From: Bifidobacterium breve
GTDB taxonomy: Bacteria; Actinomycetota; Actinomycetes; Nanopelagicales; Nanopelagicaceae
Length of the DNA: 64,000 nt
NCBI GenBank assembly: GCA_945889195.1
Contig: CAMDBB010000001.1
Coordinates: forward strand, 1-64,000
Direction of reading: 5' to 3'
This document shows, in pieces, positions 1 through 11,465 of the stretch. Every line of letters starts with the position of its first letter. Position 1 is the stretch's first letter. Position numbers and translations under genes: made by a program. The notes beneath the pieces were generated by a model that did not search any database, was not told where the DNA came from, and worked only from the letters and a program-made list of their open reading frames with translations.

Positions 1-231
<231 letters not shown>

Positions 232-255
232 ACAAAGTTGCTACGCGTCCACTGT

Positions 256-284
256 GTGGTTCTCGAGATACGGTCGAGAACCAC
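256..284 (+). other. 10-bp hairpin in the 23S-5S spacer
   Basis: A perfect inverted repeat, GTGGTTCTCG (256-265) and CGAGAACCAC (275-284), encloses a 9-base loop in the ~160-base spacer between 23S and 5S. No T-run follows, so it is not an intrinsic terminator. Its position fits an rRNA-processing or spacer structure. The rest of the spacer (285-389) is A/T-rich with no tRNA or ORF that I can support. Confidence 0.6.
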
Positions 285-389
285 GAACAATTCGATGGCT
301 GAATTCTCTTTTGAGAAATCAGCTTGAGAAGATCAGATTAATTTCTGATTTAGAACTTTTCGTAGGTTCATGCCAAAAACTCAATAGCG

Positions 390-508
390 TTTCGGCGACC
401 ATAGCGAGAGGGAAACACCCGGTCCCATTCCGAACCCGGAAGTTAAGCCTCTCAGCGTCGATGGTACTGCACGGGTGACCTTGTGGGAGAGTAGAACGTC
501 GCCGGACT
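390..508 (+). rRNA. rrf: 5S ribosomal RNA
   Basis: The segment has the typical 5S layout. The 5' strand TTCGGCGAC (391-399) pairs with GTCGCCGGA (498-506) as the terminal helix. The conserved internal element CCCGGTCCCATTCCGAACCC lies at about 419-438, followed by GAAGTTAAG. The length of about 119 bases is normal. It lies about 160 bases after the 23S end and is followed directly by a terminator. Confidence 0.95.
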
Positions 509-516
509 TCTTTTAT

Positions 517-551
517 AAAAAGGGGCGCTTATTTTTAAGCGCCCCTTTTTT
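517..551 (+). terminator. Rho-independent terminator of the rRNA operon
   Basis: A perfect 15-bp stem (517-531 with 536-550) around a TTTT loop has a GGGGCGC core and runs into a T-rich tail. It starts eight bases after 5S and is the strongest terminator in the window. Confidence 0.95.
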
Positions 552-626
552 ATTTCCACATCAATTTTTTGATTCAAGGAAGTTAAACTTAAGAAGCTTT
601 TTTGATCTATCTGTCGGGAGTAGTAC

Positions 627-1544
627 ATGGAAGAGCGTCCAAGAAATAGCGATCGGCCAGCGCGACCATCTAACGGTCGCCCTTCCGCACGTCCTGTATC
701 TGGTCGGTCTTCTTCAGGTCGTCCATCATCTTCGGCACGTCCCCAATCCCGAGAAGAACGTCCCGCTCGCGGAGGCCGCTCCGATAGAGCCGGTGCTACA
801 CGCCAAGTTTCTCAAGGTCGTGAAGTCAGCGATCCACGCGGGTTTCGGCCTGCACCTCAAGAGCGCGATCAATCTCGAATTAGACCGCGCATCTTTGAAC
901 CAGATATTCCTGAAGACGTTACTGGCGAAGAGCTCGAGAAGAGCGTTCGCGCTGAACTTTTAAGTTTGTCGGCAGAAAATGCCAAAGTTGTTGCGCGACA
1001 TATGGTCTGCGTCAATCTATACATGGATGTTGATCCAGAGTTATCCCATAAACATGCAGTTGCAGCAGCGCACCATGCAGGACGCCTTGCAGTTGTTCGC
1101 GAGACTGCAGGGTATGCCGCCTACCGCGCCGGCCATTACGAGATCGCTCTCAAAGAGTTACGTGCTGCTAACCGAATTTCAGGTGATGTATCTATGTGGC
1201 CAGTTATGGCAGATTGCGAGAGAGGTCTTGGAAACCCTCTAAAAGCCTTGAATTTGGCTGGTTCCGCAGAGGTCAAGCGCTTAGGTAAGTCAGAAGAGAT
1301 TGAGATGCGCATCGTGGCATCTGGTGCACGACGTGACTTAGGCGAATTCGATGCAGCTGTTGTCACCTTGCAATGTAAAGAGCTAAAGAACGAGACAGAT
1401 GAGTGGGCGCTACGACTTCGCTATGCCTACGCTGATGCCTTATCGGCGGCAGGTCGGAGCGAAGAGGCGCGTGAATGGTTTGCAAAGTGCGCAGATCTAG
1501 ATACTCAAGAAGAGACTGATGCAGCTGATCGGGCCTCCGCGTAA
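627..1544 (+). CDS. TPR-like protein with a disordered Arg/Ser/Pro-rich N-terminus
   Basis: This 305-residue protein has two parts. Residues 1 to about 90 are low-complexity (Arg, Ser, Pro, Gly), with repeated GRPS/ARP-type motifs, probably disordered and basic. Residues ~100-295 are predicted helical with tetratricopeptide-like hairpins, such as AAYRAGHYEIALKELRAA near 165-182 and ADALSAAGRSEEAREWF near the end. Proteins of this layout occur upstream of tlyA in other Actinobacteria, and I know no assigned biochemical function. The ATG at 627 follows a GGGAG Shine-Dalgarno at about 617-621. It is the first gene after the rRNA terminator. The basic tail could contact nucleic acid or ribosomes, which is speculation. 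Confidence 0.85.
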   Translation: MEERPRNSDRPARPSNGRPSARPVSGRSSSGRPSSSARPQSREERPARGGRSDRAGATRQVSQGREVSDPRGFRPAPQERDQSRIRPRIFEPDIPEDVTGEELEKSVRAELLSLSAENAKVVARHMVCVNLYMDVDPELSHKHAVAAAHHAGRLAVVRETAGYAAYRAGHYEIALKELRAANRISGDVSMWPVMADCERGLGNPLKALNLAGSAEVKRLGKSEEIEMRIVASGARRDLGEFDAAVVTLQCKELKNETDEWALRLRYAYADALSAAGRSEEAREWFAKCADLDTQEETDAADRASA

Positions 1545-1646
1545 CGTTTATCCACATTTGATCTCTCTCGCTCATTAATTCGTCAGACCCTTACTCCACT
1601 ATCTGCCAACTCGCGCCTTTAAGTGCGCGCTTAGTTGGAGGTAGAG

Positions 1647-2018
1647 ATGGCAGCGGCGGTAAAGAGCAGTACTAAGAAGAAGATTTCCGAGAAGGTAAAG
1701 AGCGAGATCGAAGAAGTTGATTACTCACTCAACGATGTACTACTTCGCGGTCGAGTATCGGCTGGTGCTACAAGTAAAGAACTTCCTAGTGGGGATAAGG
1801 TTGTTGAATTTCGCCTCATTATTACGCGAGAAGAACGTCAGGGAGTAGACACTCTCGATATCGCTGCTTGGAGCGCCAAATCTCGCAAGATTGCGCTGGC
1901 GTTACAGTCCGATGAATGGGTCGAGATCTCGGGTTCAGTTCATCGCAGGTTCTGGCAGAGCCCAGCGGGGGTAGCGAGCCGTTGGCAGGTGGTTGCCAGT
2001 GAGATAGTGCGCCTGTAA
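1647..2018 (+). CDS. Single-stranded-DNA-binding-like OB-fold protein
   Basis: The 123-residue product resembles the OB-fold of SSB/PriB-type proteins: DVLLRGRVSAGATSKELPSG, then VVEFRLIITREE, TLDIAAWSAKSRKIA and WVEISGSVHRRFW follow the beta-strand pattern of an SSB core. The first ~25 residues are lysine-rich. There is no acidic C-terminal tip like that of a canonical SSB, so this is a paralogue rather than the main replicative SSB. An in-frame TTG exists at 1635, but the GGAGG Shine-Dalgarno at 1637-1641 sits six bases before the ATG at 1647, so the ATG is preferred. The neighbouring genes suggest a nucleic-acid-related role, but function is not established. Confidence 0.75.
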   Translation: MAAAVKSSTKKKISEKVKSEIEEVDYSLNDVLLRGRVSAGATSKELPSGDKVVEFRLIITREERQGVDTLDIAAWSAKSRKIALALQSDEWVEISGSVHRRFWQSPAGVASRWQVVASEIVRL

Positions 2019-2043
2019 TAGCTATTCTCGATACTCTTGCGCC

Positions 2044-2394
2044 ATGGCTAAAGCACCAGTGAACGAGGTTTTCTCCACCCTGAAGAGCTATGCCCGCAAA
2101 CTCTCTGATGGAGAGCGCACACCTGCTGAGATTGCATCTGCGCTCAACGATTGGGCGCACGAGAGTGGACAGACCTTGAAGGCGAAGATCAGCGAAGAGG
2201 TTGAGGCGGCAGTTTTAAAGATGGGCTTTGTAAAGCGCGAAGAGTTTGATGCCCTAGTGCGTGAAGTGAATGCTCTTAAGAAGGGTAGTAAAAGCCCTGC
2301 GAAGAAGAGCGCAACCAAGAAGGCTCCAGTGAAGAAGTCAGCTGCAAAGAAGGCTGCTAAACCAGTTAAGAAGAGTACGAAGAGAGGCCTCTGA
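2044..2394 (+). CDS. Helical protein with a lysine/alanine-rich histone H1-like tail
   Basis: This 116-residue protein has an N-terminal helical part (about 1-80), ending in FVKREEFDALVREVNALKKG. That segment resembles the coiled-coil end of BMFP/UbiK- or phasin-like small proteins. A tail from ~81 to 116 is built of repeated KKS/AKK/PVKK units and looks like the C-terminal tail of histone H1 or AlgP. The tail suggests nucleic-acid binding. The start is ATG 2044, 25 bases after the preceding gene, and its stop overlaps the next start by one base. Function is unknown to me. It could be a nucleoid-associated or phasin-like protein. Confidence 0.8.
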   Translation: MAKAPVNEVFSTLKSYARKLSDGERTPAEIASALNDWAHESGQTLKAKISEEVEAAVLKMGFVKREEFDALVREVNALKKGSKSPAKKSATKKAPVKKSAAKKAAKPVKKSTKRGL

Positions 2395-2543
2395 TGACGA
2401 ATGAAGAAGAGAGCAACCTAGTTTCAGAGGTACGCGCTGAACTCGAAGAAATTGCTGCGAGCGATCTAACTGAACATAGCGCACGCTTTGAAGCGCTCCA
2501 CCAGAAGCTGCAAGAATCTCTCAAGTCAATCGATAACCTTTAG
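2394..2543 (+). CDS. Small acidic conserved protein upstream of tlyA (49 aa)
   Basis: A 49-codon ORF starts at ATG 2394, overlapping the preceding TGA by one base (TGATG), and ends with TAG at 2541-2543, six bases before tlyA. The predicted protein is acidic and helical (starts MTNEEESNLV, ends SLKSIDNL) and resembles small coiled-coil proteins found at this site in other Actinobacteria. The overlap and tight spacing indicate translational coupling inside an operon. No function is known to me. The call rests on position, codon-level integrity and the plausible helical sequence. Confidence 0.7.
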   Translation: MTNEEESNLVSEVRAELEEIAASDLTEHSARFEALHQKLQESLKSIDNL

Positions 2544-2549
2544 TAAAAA

Positions 2550-3338
2550 ATGAAGACTCGACTCGATGCGGAATTAGTTCGACGCGAGCTCGCTCGTTCG
2601 CGCGAGCATGCCGCCGATCTCATTGAGTCACGATCGGTACTTGTTGCTGGAATTCCAGCTACAAAGCCGGCGACGCAGGTAGATGCTGAAACTTCCATCA
2701 CTCTTCAAGGTAAGCGCGATGATTTCGTCTCGCGAGGCGGTCATAAACTTGCTGGTGCGCTCGATGCCTTTACAGGCGTTGTCGTTGAAGGAAAGAAGTG
2801 TCTCGATGCAGGCGCCTCCACCGGTGGTTTTACCGATGTTCTCTTACGTCGGGGCGCCTCTCTCGTTGTCGCAGTCGACGTTGGCTATGGACAACTGGCA
2901 TGGGAGTTGCGCCAAGATGAGCGAGTAAAGATTCTCGATCGCACCAATATTCGCCACCTGACTGGCGAACAAGTTGGTGAAGATATTGATTTGGTTGTTG
3001 CCGACCTCTCCTTTATCTCGCTCTCACTAGTTCTTCCCGCACTCGCTGCAGTATCAAAGCCAGAGGCTGACTTTGTACTGATGGTGAAACCACAATTTGA
3101 GGTAGGGCGCGAAAAGTTAGGCGCTGGGGGAGTCGTGCGCGATCCAGCTCTTCGACGTTCTGCCGTGCTCGATGTTGCAGAGTCTGCCTACGATGTTGGG
3201 CTCGGCACGATGGGAATTGCAGCGAGTCCCCTTCCAGGACCTGCCGGAAATGTTGAATACTTCTTATGGTTGCGACGCGGAGCACCCGCTATAGATGAGC
3301 AATCACTCGATCAAGCGATAGAGATGGGACCGGCGTAA
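2550..3338 (+). CDS. tlyA: TlyA family rRNA (cytidine-2'-O)-methyltransferase
   Basis: TlyA methylates the 2'-OH of cytidines in 16S and 23S rRNA using S-adenosylmethionine; in mycobacteria its loss gives capreomycin resistance. The 262-residue protein has an N-terminal S4 RNA-binding domain (about 1-60, starting RLDAELVRRELARSREHA) and an FtsJ-like Rossmann methyltransferase domain. The SAM motif CLDAGASTGGFTDVLL lies near residues 85-100, VVAVDVGYGQL follows, and the K-D-K-E type residues are represented by DRTNIR, DLVVADLSF and VKPQFE. Length is normal. The stop overlaps the nadK start by one base (TAATG), so the two genes are coupled, as in Mycobacterium. Confidence 0.95.
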   Translation: MKTRLDAELVRRELARSREHAADLIESRSVLVAGIPATKPATQVDAETSITLQGKRDDFVSRGGHKLAGALDAFTGVVVEGKKCLDAGASTGGFTDVLLRRGASLVVAVDVGYGQLAWELRQDERVKILDRTNIRHLTGEQVGEDIDLVVADLSFISLSLVLPALAAVSKPEADFVLMVKPQFEVGREKLGAGGVVRDPALRRSAVLDVAESAYDVGLGTMGIAASPLPGPAGNVEYFLWLRRGAPAIDEQSLDQAIEMGPA

Positions 3339-4187
3339 TGGCAGATAGATCCGTTGCTCTCATCATTAGCCCTTCTCGCGAAGAAGCTATCTCTGCCGCA
3401 CATGAACTTGCACCACTTCTGACCGCTGCAGGTTTCTCACTCTTCACAATCTCTGATGTGGCTATTCCTGGCATTGCCAAGGTCTCACATGATGAGTTAC
3501 CAGAGATCGAAGCTGCCATTGTTCTAGGTGGAGATGGAACCATCTTGCGCGCTGCAGAAGTTACGCTTTCGCGCAACATCCCTCTTCTTGGAATCAATAT
3601 GGGCCATGTCGGCTTTATGGCAGAGGTAAATCGTCCAACAATCTCTGCGATCGCTGAGTGCATTATTGCCTCCAACTATGTCACCGAAAATCGTATGGTC
3701 TTAAGGTTTGCAGTAGAACGAGATGGTAAAGAGATCGGTACTGGCTGGGCGCTCAATGAGGTTACCGTCGAAAGAGATGGAACCACGATGGTTGAACTCT
3801 TTGTAGAGATTGATTCCAGACCTCTCTCTCATTGGGGCTGCGATGGACTTATCTGTTCAACTCCAACTGGTTCCACCGCCTACGCCTTTAGCGCTGGCGG
3901 TCCTGTGCTCTGGCCAGAAGTTGATGCGCTCGTACTTCTTCCGATTTCCGCGCACGCGCTCTTCTCTCGTCCGATGGTGGTTTCACCAAAATCAGAAATC
4001 CTTGTCACTATTGAATCCACTGATGCGCTTCTCTCCGCTGATGCGCTCCGTAAACTTCCGCTAAAAAAGGGCGATAAAGTCCTTATTACACGCGGATCAC
4101 AGACCATCAAGCTTTCTCACGTCTCCAAGACGCTCTTCACAGATAGATTGGTAGCAAAGTTCAAACTTCCCGTTGAAGGTTGGCGCG

Positions 4188-4195
<8 letters not shown>
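3338..4195 (+). CDS. nadK: NAD kinase
   Basis: NAD kinase phosphorylates NAD to NADP, the only route to NADP. The 285-residue protein shows the family hallmarks: LGGDGTILRAAEV (the GGDG motif, near residue 64), then NMGHVGFMAEV, and the conserved substrate-binding segment CDGLICSTPTGSTAYAFSAG around residues 168-187. Length is normal for bacterial NadK (290-300). It overlaps tlyA by one base and recN by eight, giving the tlyA-nadK-recN order seen across Actinobacteria. Confidence 0.97.
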
Positions 4196-7573
<3,378 letters not shown>

Positions 7574-7579
7574 TCGTCT

Positions 7580-8494
7580 ATGAATTTCGAGAGCGCCAAG
7601 AGCAGTTATCTCGATCAACTGCGGATTGAGCGGGGACTCTCCTCAAACTCAATTGCGTCTTACTCGCGTGATCTTGCCAAGTTGGAACGCTTTCTCGTGC
7701 AGAGTAAGCGTGACTATACAAAGCTCTCGACAGGTGACATCACTGAGTTCTCTGTTTTTCTAAAAGGAGAAGGCCTCTCATTATCAAGCGTTAATCGGAG
7801 TATTTCTGGAATAAAAGGTTTCTATAAATATCTTGCCCTAGAAAGTGGACTGACAGATCCAACTACTGATATATCTTCCGCCAAGTTGCCGCGTAAGTTA
7901 CCCAAGGCGCTGACGATAGATGAGGTGACTCGCCTGATCGAGAGCGCAGAGCGTGAAGGAGATCCGATATCTCTAAGGGATAAGGCGATCCTTGAACTGC
8001 TCTACTCAACAGGTGCACGAGTCAGTGAAATTATTGGTTTGAATGTAGTTGATTTCTCTTTGAGTTCGACCAGTGATGGCGACGTTCATATCGTGAAGGT
8101 AAAGGGCAAAGGTTCGAAGGAGAGGTTGGTGCCACTCGGGAAGTTCGCTGTGGTAGCGGTAGAGAACTACCTCACGCGAGTGAGACCAGCTTTGAGTGAG
8201 AAGAACTCAAAGAGTGAGGGCGCGCTCTTCCTTAATTCGCGAGGCAAGCGGCTCTCCAGGCAGAGCACATGGCAGGTAGTACTGGATGCTGCGCAAGCAA
8301 CTGGGCTGACGGGAAAGGTTTCACCCCATGTATTTAGACATTCATTTGCAACGCATCTACTAGATGGAGGCGCAGATATTCGCGTGGTTCAGGAGTTGCT
8401 AGGGCATTCATCAGTGACAACGACGCAGATTTACACCTTGGTTACGATAGATAAAGTGCGCGAGGCTTACAGCACCGCACACCCGCGGGCTTAA
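7580..8494 (+). CDS. xerD: Tyrosine recombinase XerD
   Basis: XerD, with XerC, resolves chromosome dimers at dif. The 304-residue protein has a SAM-like N-terminal core-binding domain (1 to ~95) and a catalytic domain. The catalytic residues are visible: Arg in YSTGARVSEIIGL (~148), HVFRH (H-x-x-R, ~251-254), His in LLGHSS (~277) and the nucleophile Tyr in TTTQIYT (~286). Length and the location between pyrG and parA/scpA match the mycobacterial xerD rather than a phage integrase, and no att-like repeats or phage genes are nearby. The stop codon is separated by one base from that of the convergent gene. Confidence 0.93.
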   Translation: MNFESAKSSYLDQLRIERGLSSNSIASYSRDLAKLERFLVQSKRDYTKLSTGDITEFSVFLKGEGLSLSSVNRSISGIKGFYKYLALESGLTDPTTDISSAKLPRKLPKALTIDEVTRLIESAEREGDPISLRDKAILELLYSTGARVSEIIGLNVVDFSLSSTSDGDVHIVKVKGKGSKERLVPLGKFAVVAVENYLTRVRPALSEKNSKSEGALFLNSRGKRLSRQSTWQVVLDAAQATGLTGKVSPHVFRHSFATHLLDGGADIRVVQELLGHSSVTTTQIYTLVTIDKVREAYSTAHPRA

Positions 8495-8495
8495 T

Positions 8496-8903
8496 TTAGA
8501 TTCCGCGGAGCCTACGAGCCAAGATACTTTGATCGCCCTTGGCCTCAAGGTCGGCAATGATTACCGCAATTGATTCACGAACGATACGACCGCGATCAAC
8601 TGCAAGTCCTAAATCACCACGTAACATAAGTCTGGCTTGATCTAGATCGAAGAGTTCATCTGTTGAAAGATAGACAGTGATCTTCTCTTCATGAAGTTCA
8701 CGACCAGATGGTGATTTTTCTGCCGCAGTAACGCGACGACGTGAGATTGTGCGAACACCCTTCTTCGCCTTTGGGGCTGCAGCTGGTGCGCTCTGTACTG
8801 GAGTTGTCGCAACTGGTTCTGCAACTTGGCGCACGGCGCTTAGCGCTGGGGTATTGGCGCGGAAGAGTTCATCCGCACCTGGCAAGCTAGCTCTACGTGT
8901 CAT
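8496..8903 (-). CDS. Ribbon-helix-helix-like partner of ParA
   Basis: The 135-residue protein has a disordered, Ala/Pro/Lys-rich N-terminal half (1 to ~70). Its C-terminal part looks like a ribbon-helix-helix fold: strand KITVYLS, helix TDELFDLDQARLML, helix RGRIVRESIAVIIADLEAK. Its start overlaps the parA stop by four bases (ATGA), so the two are co-translated. ParA ATPases paired with an RHH DNA-binding protein are known as ParF/ParG-type plasmid partition systems. By analogy this could be the DNA-binding partner, but that is inference. The gene lies convergent to xerD with a one-base gap. Confidence 0.75.
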   Translation of the reverse strand: MTRRASLPGADELFRANTPALSAVRQVAEPVATTPVQSAPAAAPKAKKGVRTISRRRVTAAEKSPSGRELHEEKITVYLSTDELFDLDQARLMLRGDLGLAVDRGRIVRESIAVIIADLEAKGDQSILARRLRGI

Positions 8904-9784
8904 TGTGCGCCTCCTCGGGCAATTAATTCACGGGCGAGTCTTCGGTAAGACTGCGCTCCTCCAGATGATGATGCATAAGCAGTGATGGGTTCTCCTGCAA
9001 CAGTTGTTTCGGCGAAACGAATTGTCTTCGCGATAATCGTTTCAAAGACATCTTCAGGATACTTCTCGAGAATCGCAGTAAGGACTTCGCGGTTATGTAA
9101 AGTCTTACGATCGTACATAGTTGCAAGAATGCCGACCAGCTTTAACTCTGGGTTAAGGAAGCTCTTGACTTTATCGATATTGCCTTTAAGTTCAATAAAT
9201 CCATGGAGAGCGAAGTATTCGCACTGCAGCGGAACAATCACTTCATCAGATGCTACGAGAGCATTGATGGTGAGCTGACCCATGGTTGGCTGGCAATCAA
9301 TCAAGATGACGTCATATTCAGGGCGCAGACGAGCGAGCGCGCGCTTGAGATATTGCTGTCCACCAATTTCAGCGCCCAACGTTGTCTCAGCGGTACCGAG
9401 ATCGCGGTTTGCAGGTAGAAAATCAAGACCTGCTACAGATGACTTAAGAACTATCTCATCGATATTTGCATCCGCTGACATGAGCGCGTAGTAAACAGTA
9501 TTTTCTAGCGGCAAGGTGTGAGCGTTGACGCCCAAGCCAAGTGAGAGGCCACCTTGAGGATCGAAGTCAACAAGAAGTACTCGTCGACCAAGTTCAGCTA
9601 GAGCCGCACCTAGGTTGATAGTTGAAGTTGTCTTACCAACTCCACCCTTCTGATTAAAGATTGAGATGACCTTGGCGTTGCCATGATCTGTGATGGCCGC
9701 CGGGATTGGGAAATTCTGAGGCTCTCGCCCAATGAGAGTGGCGGTAGTAGCCACATCATCATCAAATGTCGATTTAGCGTTCAA
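8900..9784 (-). CDS. parA: ParA/Soj-family ATPase
   Basis: This 294-residue protein has the deviant Walker A motif of ParA ATPases, FNQKGGVGKTTSTINLGAAL (about 44-63), Walker A' VLLVDFDPQGGLSLGLG, and Walker B DVILIDCQPTMGQLTINAL. It corresponds to the ParA paralogue next to scpA in Mycobacterium, not the oriC-linked ParA. The start appears to be TTG at 9784 with an AGAGG Shine-Dalgarno about nine bases upstream. Unlike the mycobacterial arrangement I recall, it is transcribed opposite to xerD and scpA. It is followed by the overlapping RHH-like gene. Likely role: chromosome segregation or positioning with scpAB. Confidence 0.9.
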   Translation of the reverse strand: MNAKSTFDDDVATTATLIGREPQNFPIPAAITDHGNAKVISIFNQKGGVGKTTSTINLGAALAELGRRVLLVDFDPQGGLSLGLGVNAHTLPLENTVYYALMSADANIDEIVLKSSVAGLDFLPANRDLGTAETTLGAEIGGQQYLKRALARLRPEYDVILIDCQPTMGQLTINALVASDEVIVPLQCEYFALHGFIELKGNIDKVKSFLNPELKLVGILATMYDRKTLHNREVLTAILEKYPEDVFETIIAKTIRFAETTVAGEPITAYASSSGGAQSYRRLARELIARGGAQ

Positions 9785-9850
9785 GCGAGAAACCTCTTTT
9801 CAGTTACCGCGACTCTACGCGTATGGAGCGGCGAACTGCAAGTAAGGAAG

Positions 9851-9863
9851 TAGTGTTCCACCG
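9851..9863 (+). promoter_or_regulatory. Leaderless promoter of scpA
   Basis: TAGTGT at 9851-9856 is followed by exactly six bases and the GTG start of scpA at 9863, placing the expected transcription start on the first base of the start codon. No Shine-Dalgarno is present. The 78-base gap to the divergent parA also holds the parA leader. Confidence 0.6.
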
Positions 9864-10765
9864 TGGAAAATATCGTAGAACCGCTTGCGCGAACCGAGGA
9901 GATCACCTCGGAGCAGGCGAGCGATATCGCTCCTGAGAGCGGTTTTAGCGTCCATCTCGATAACTTCGATGGCCCCTTCGACCTGCTGCTGCAGCTGATT
10001 TCTCGCCACAAACTCGATATCACCGAAGTTTCCCTCAGCATGGTGACCGATGAATTTATCTCTTTTATCCGCGCCCTTGAGGCGAGCGGTGAAGGTTGGC
10101 GCCTAGATCAGGCCACTGAGTTTCTAGTAATTGCGGCGACCCTGCTCGATCTCAAGGCTGCCCGACTACTTCCAAGCGGTGAGATTGAGGATGAGGAAGA
10201 TCTCGCCCTCCTTGAAGCTCGAGATATCCTCTTCGCCCGCCTGCTCCAGTACCGCGCCTTCAAGGAGATTGCCGCATCCTTCCAAGATGCAATCGCAGCT
10301 GCCGATAAATCATTCCCACGCGTTGTAGCCCTTGACCCGGCTCTGGCATCGCTACTTCCCGAGGTCCTTATCGGAGTCGGTCCTGAGCGATTTGCAGCCA
10401 TTGCAGAGCGCGTCTTGACCCCTAAAGCACCCCCTGTAGTTGCCGTCGAGCACCTTCATAGCGCGCTCGTGAGCGTAGCCGAAGAGTCTAAACTTGTGGT
10501 TGAGGCTTTACGGAAATCCCGAACCCTCTCCTTTAGATCCCTCATCCAGGGAGCAGATTCCACCTTGGTTGTTGTCGCCCGCTTCCTCGCACTTCTGGAT
10601 CTCTACCGTCAGGGCGCCCTTCGATTTGAACAGGTCATCGCCCTAGGCGAGCTTCAGATTAGCTGGGTTGGCTCCGATGAAGGAGAAGTCGCTATCACCG
10701 ATGAATTTGATATCCCACCGCAATTTGAATCTGAAAATCTAGAAGGTGAGCCGGAAAATGATTGA
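9863..10765 (+). CDS. scpA: Segregation and condensation protein A
   Basis: ScpA is the kleisin subunit bridging SMC heads in the bacterial condensin with ScpB. The 300-residue protein starts its conserved region with FSVHLDNFDGPFDLLLQLI (about 29-47) and continues LDITEVSLSMVTDEFISFIR and TEFLVIAATLLDLKAARLLP, all typical of ScpA. The C-terminal winged-helix part ends with FLALLDLYRQGALRFEQ. The GTG start at 9863 has no Shine-Dalgarno and is probably leaderless. It overlaps scpB by eight bases. Confidence 0.95.
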   Translation: MENIVEPLARTEEITSEQASDIAPESGFSVHLDNFDGPFDLLLQLISRHKLDITEVSLSMVTDEFISFIRALEASGEGWRLDQATEFLVIAATLLDLKAARLLPSGEIEDEEDLALLEARDILFARLLQYRAFKEIAASFQDAIAAADKSFPRVVALDPALASLLPEVLIGVGPERFAAIAERVLTPKAPPVVAVEHLHSALVSVAEESKLVVEALRKSRTLSFRSLIQGADSTLVVVARFLALLDLYRQGALRFEQVIALGELQISWVGSDEGEVAITDEFDIPPQFESENLEGEPEND

Positions 10766-11375
10766 GAACGAGATATCTGCACCTGAGGTTGAGACTTTAC
10801 CGGCTGAGGTAGCGCCGGCCAACTTCGACCTTGCCGCGATAGGCCGCCAGATTGAGGCGATCCTCATGGTTGTGGATGAGCCTGTCACTGAAATTACCCT
10901 CGCCTCGGTCCTTCAGGTTCCGGTCGACCAGATTGTCGGCGCGCTCGAAGCGCTGGCTCCCACCTACGAAGACCGGGGCTTCACCCTCAAGGCCATCAAT
11001 GGGGGATGGCGCTTCTATAGCCACCCTGAATGTAGCGATGTAGTCGAGAAGTTCGTCTTAGATGGCCAGCAGAACCGCCTGACCCAGGCTGCCCTCGAAA
11101 CCCTGGCGGTCATCGCCTACCGTCAACCTATCTCTCGCGCTCGAGTATCAGCTATCCGAGGCGTCAACGTCGAAGCGGTCATGAAGACCCTGGTCACACG
11201 TGGCCTAGTTGAGGAGTATGGTCTCGAGAACGAGACTGGGGCGATCCTCTATAAGACCACCAGCTACTTCCTCGAGCGTCTAGGTCTCAACGCGCTCACC
11301 GATCTGCCGCCTCTTGCTCCTCATCTGCCTGATATCGATGGCCTCGATGAGATCCTCGATTCGCTTACCGACTAA
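10758..11375 (+). CDS. scpB: Segregation and condensation protein B
   Basis: ScpB is the winged-helix partner of ScpA in SMC condensin. The 205-residue product has the family segments IEAILMVVDEPVT, YEDRGFTLKAINGGWRFYSH, RLTQAALETLAVIAYRQPIS (the most conserved block, ~110-129) and RGVNVEAVMKTLVTRGLVEE. The ATG at 10758 overlaps scpA by eight bases and has AAGGTGAG upstream at a suitable distance. An in-frame GTG at 10746 is less likely. It follows scpA and precedes rluB, as across Actinobacteria. Confidence 0.95.
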   Translation: MIENEISAPEVETLPAEVAPANFDLAAIGRQIEAILMVVDEPVTEITLASVLQVPVDQIVGALEALAPTYEDRGFTLKAINGGWRFYSHPECSDVVEKFVLDGQQNRLTQAALETLAVIAYRQPISRARVSAIRGVNVEAVMKTLVTRGLVEEYGLENETGAILYKTTSYFLERLGLNALTDLPPLAPHLPDIDGLDEILDSLTD

Positions 11376-11465
11376 CCAGCCCCGTACACTTCATCTAGCC
11401 CAAGAAATATGGGCGTAGCCCGCACGCTGTGCGGGGGAGTTGACTGTCGAGAATGGATAGCCCTC

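Noticed and set aside
475-963. 162-codon plus-strand ORF after 5S
   Set aside because: It runs through the 5S end and the perfect terminator and overlaps the TPR gene in another frame. It has no Shine-Dalgarno or family resemblance.
7580-8494. Tyrosine recombinase as an integrase of a mobile element
   Set aside because: Length, motifs and synteny between pyrG and parA/scpA identify chromosomal XerD. No att repeats, phage genes or tRNA target are adjacent.
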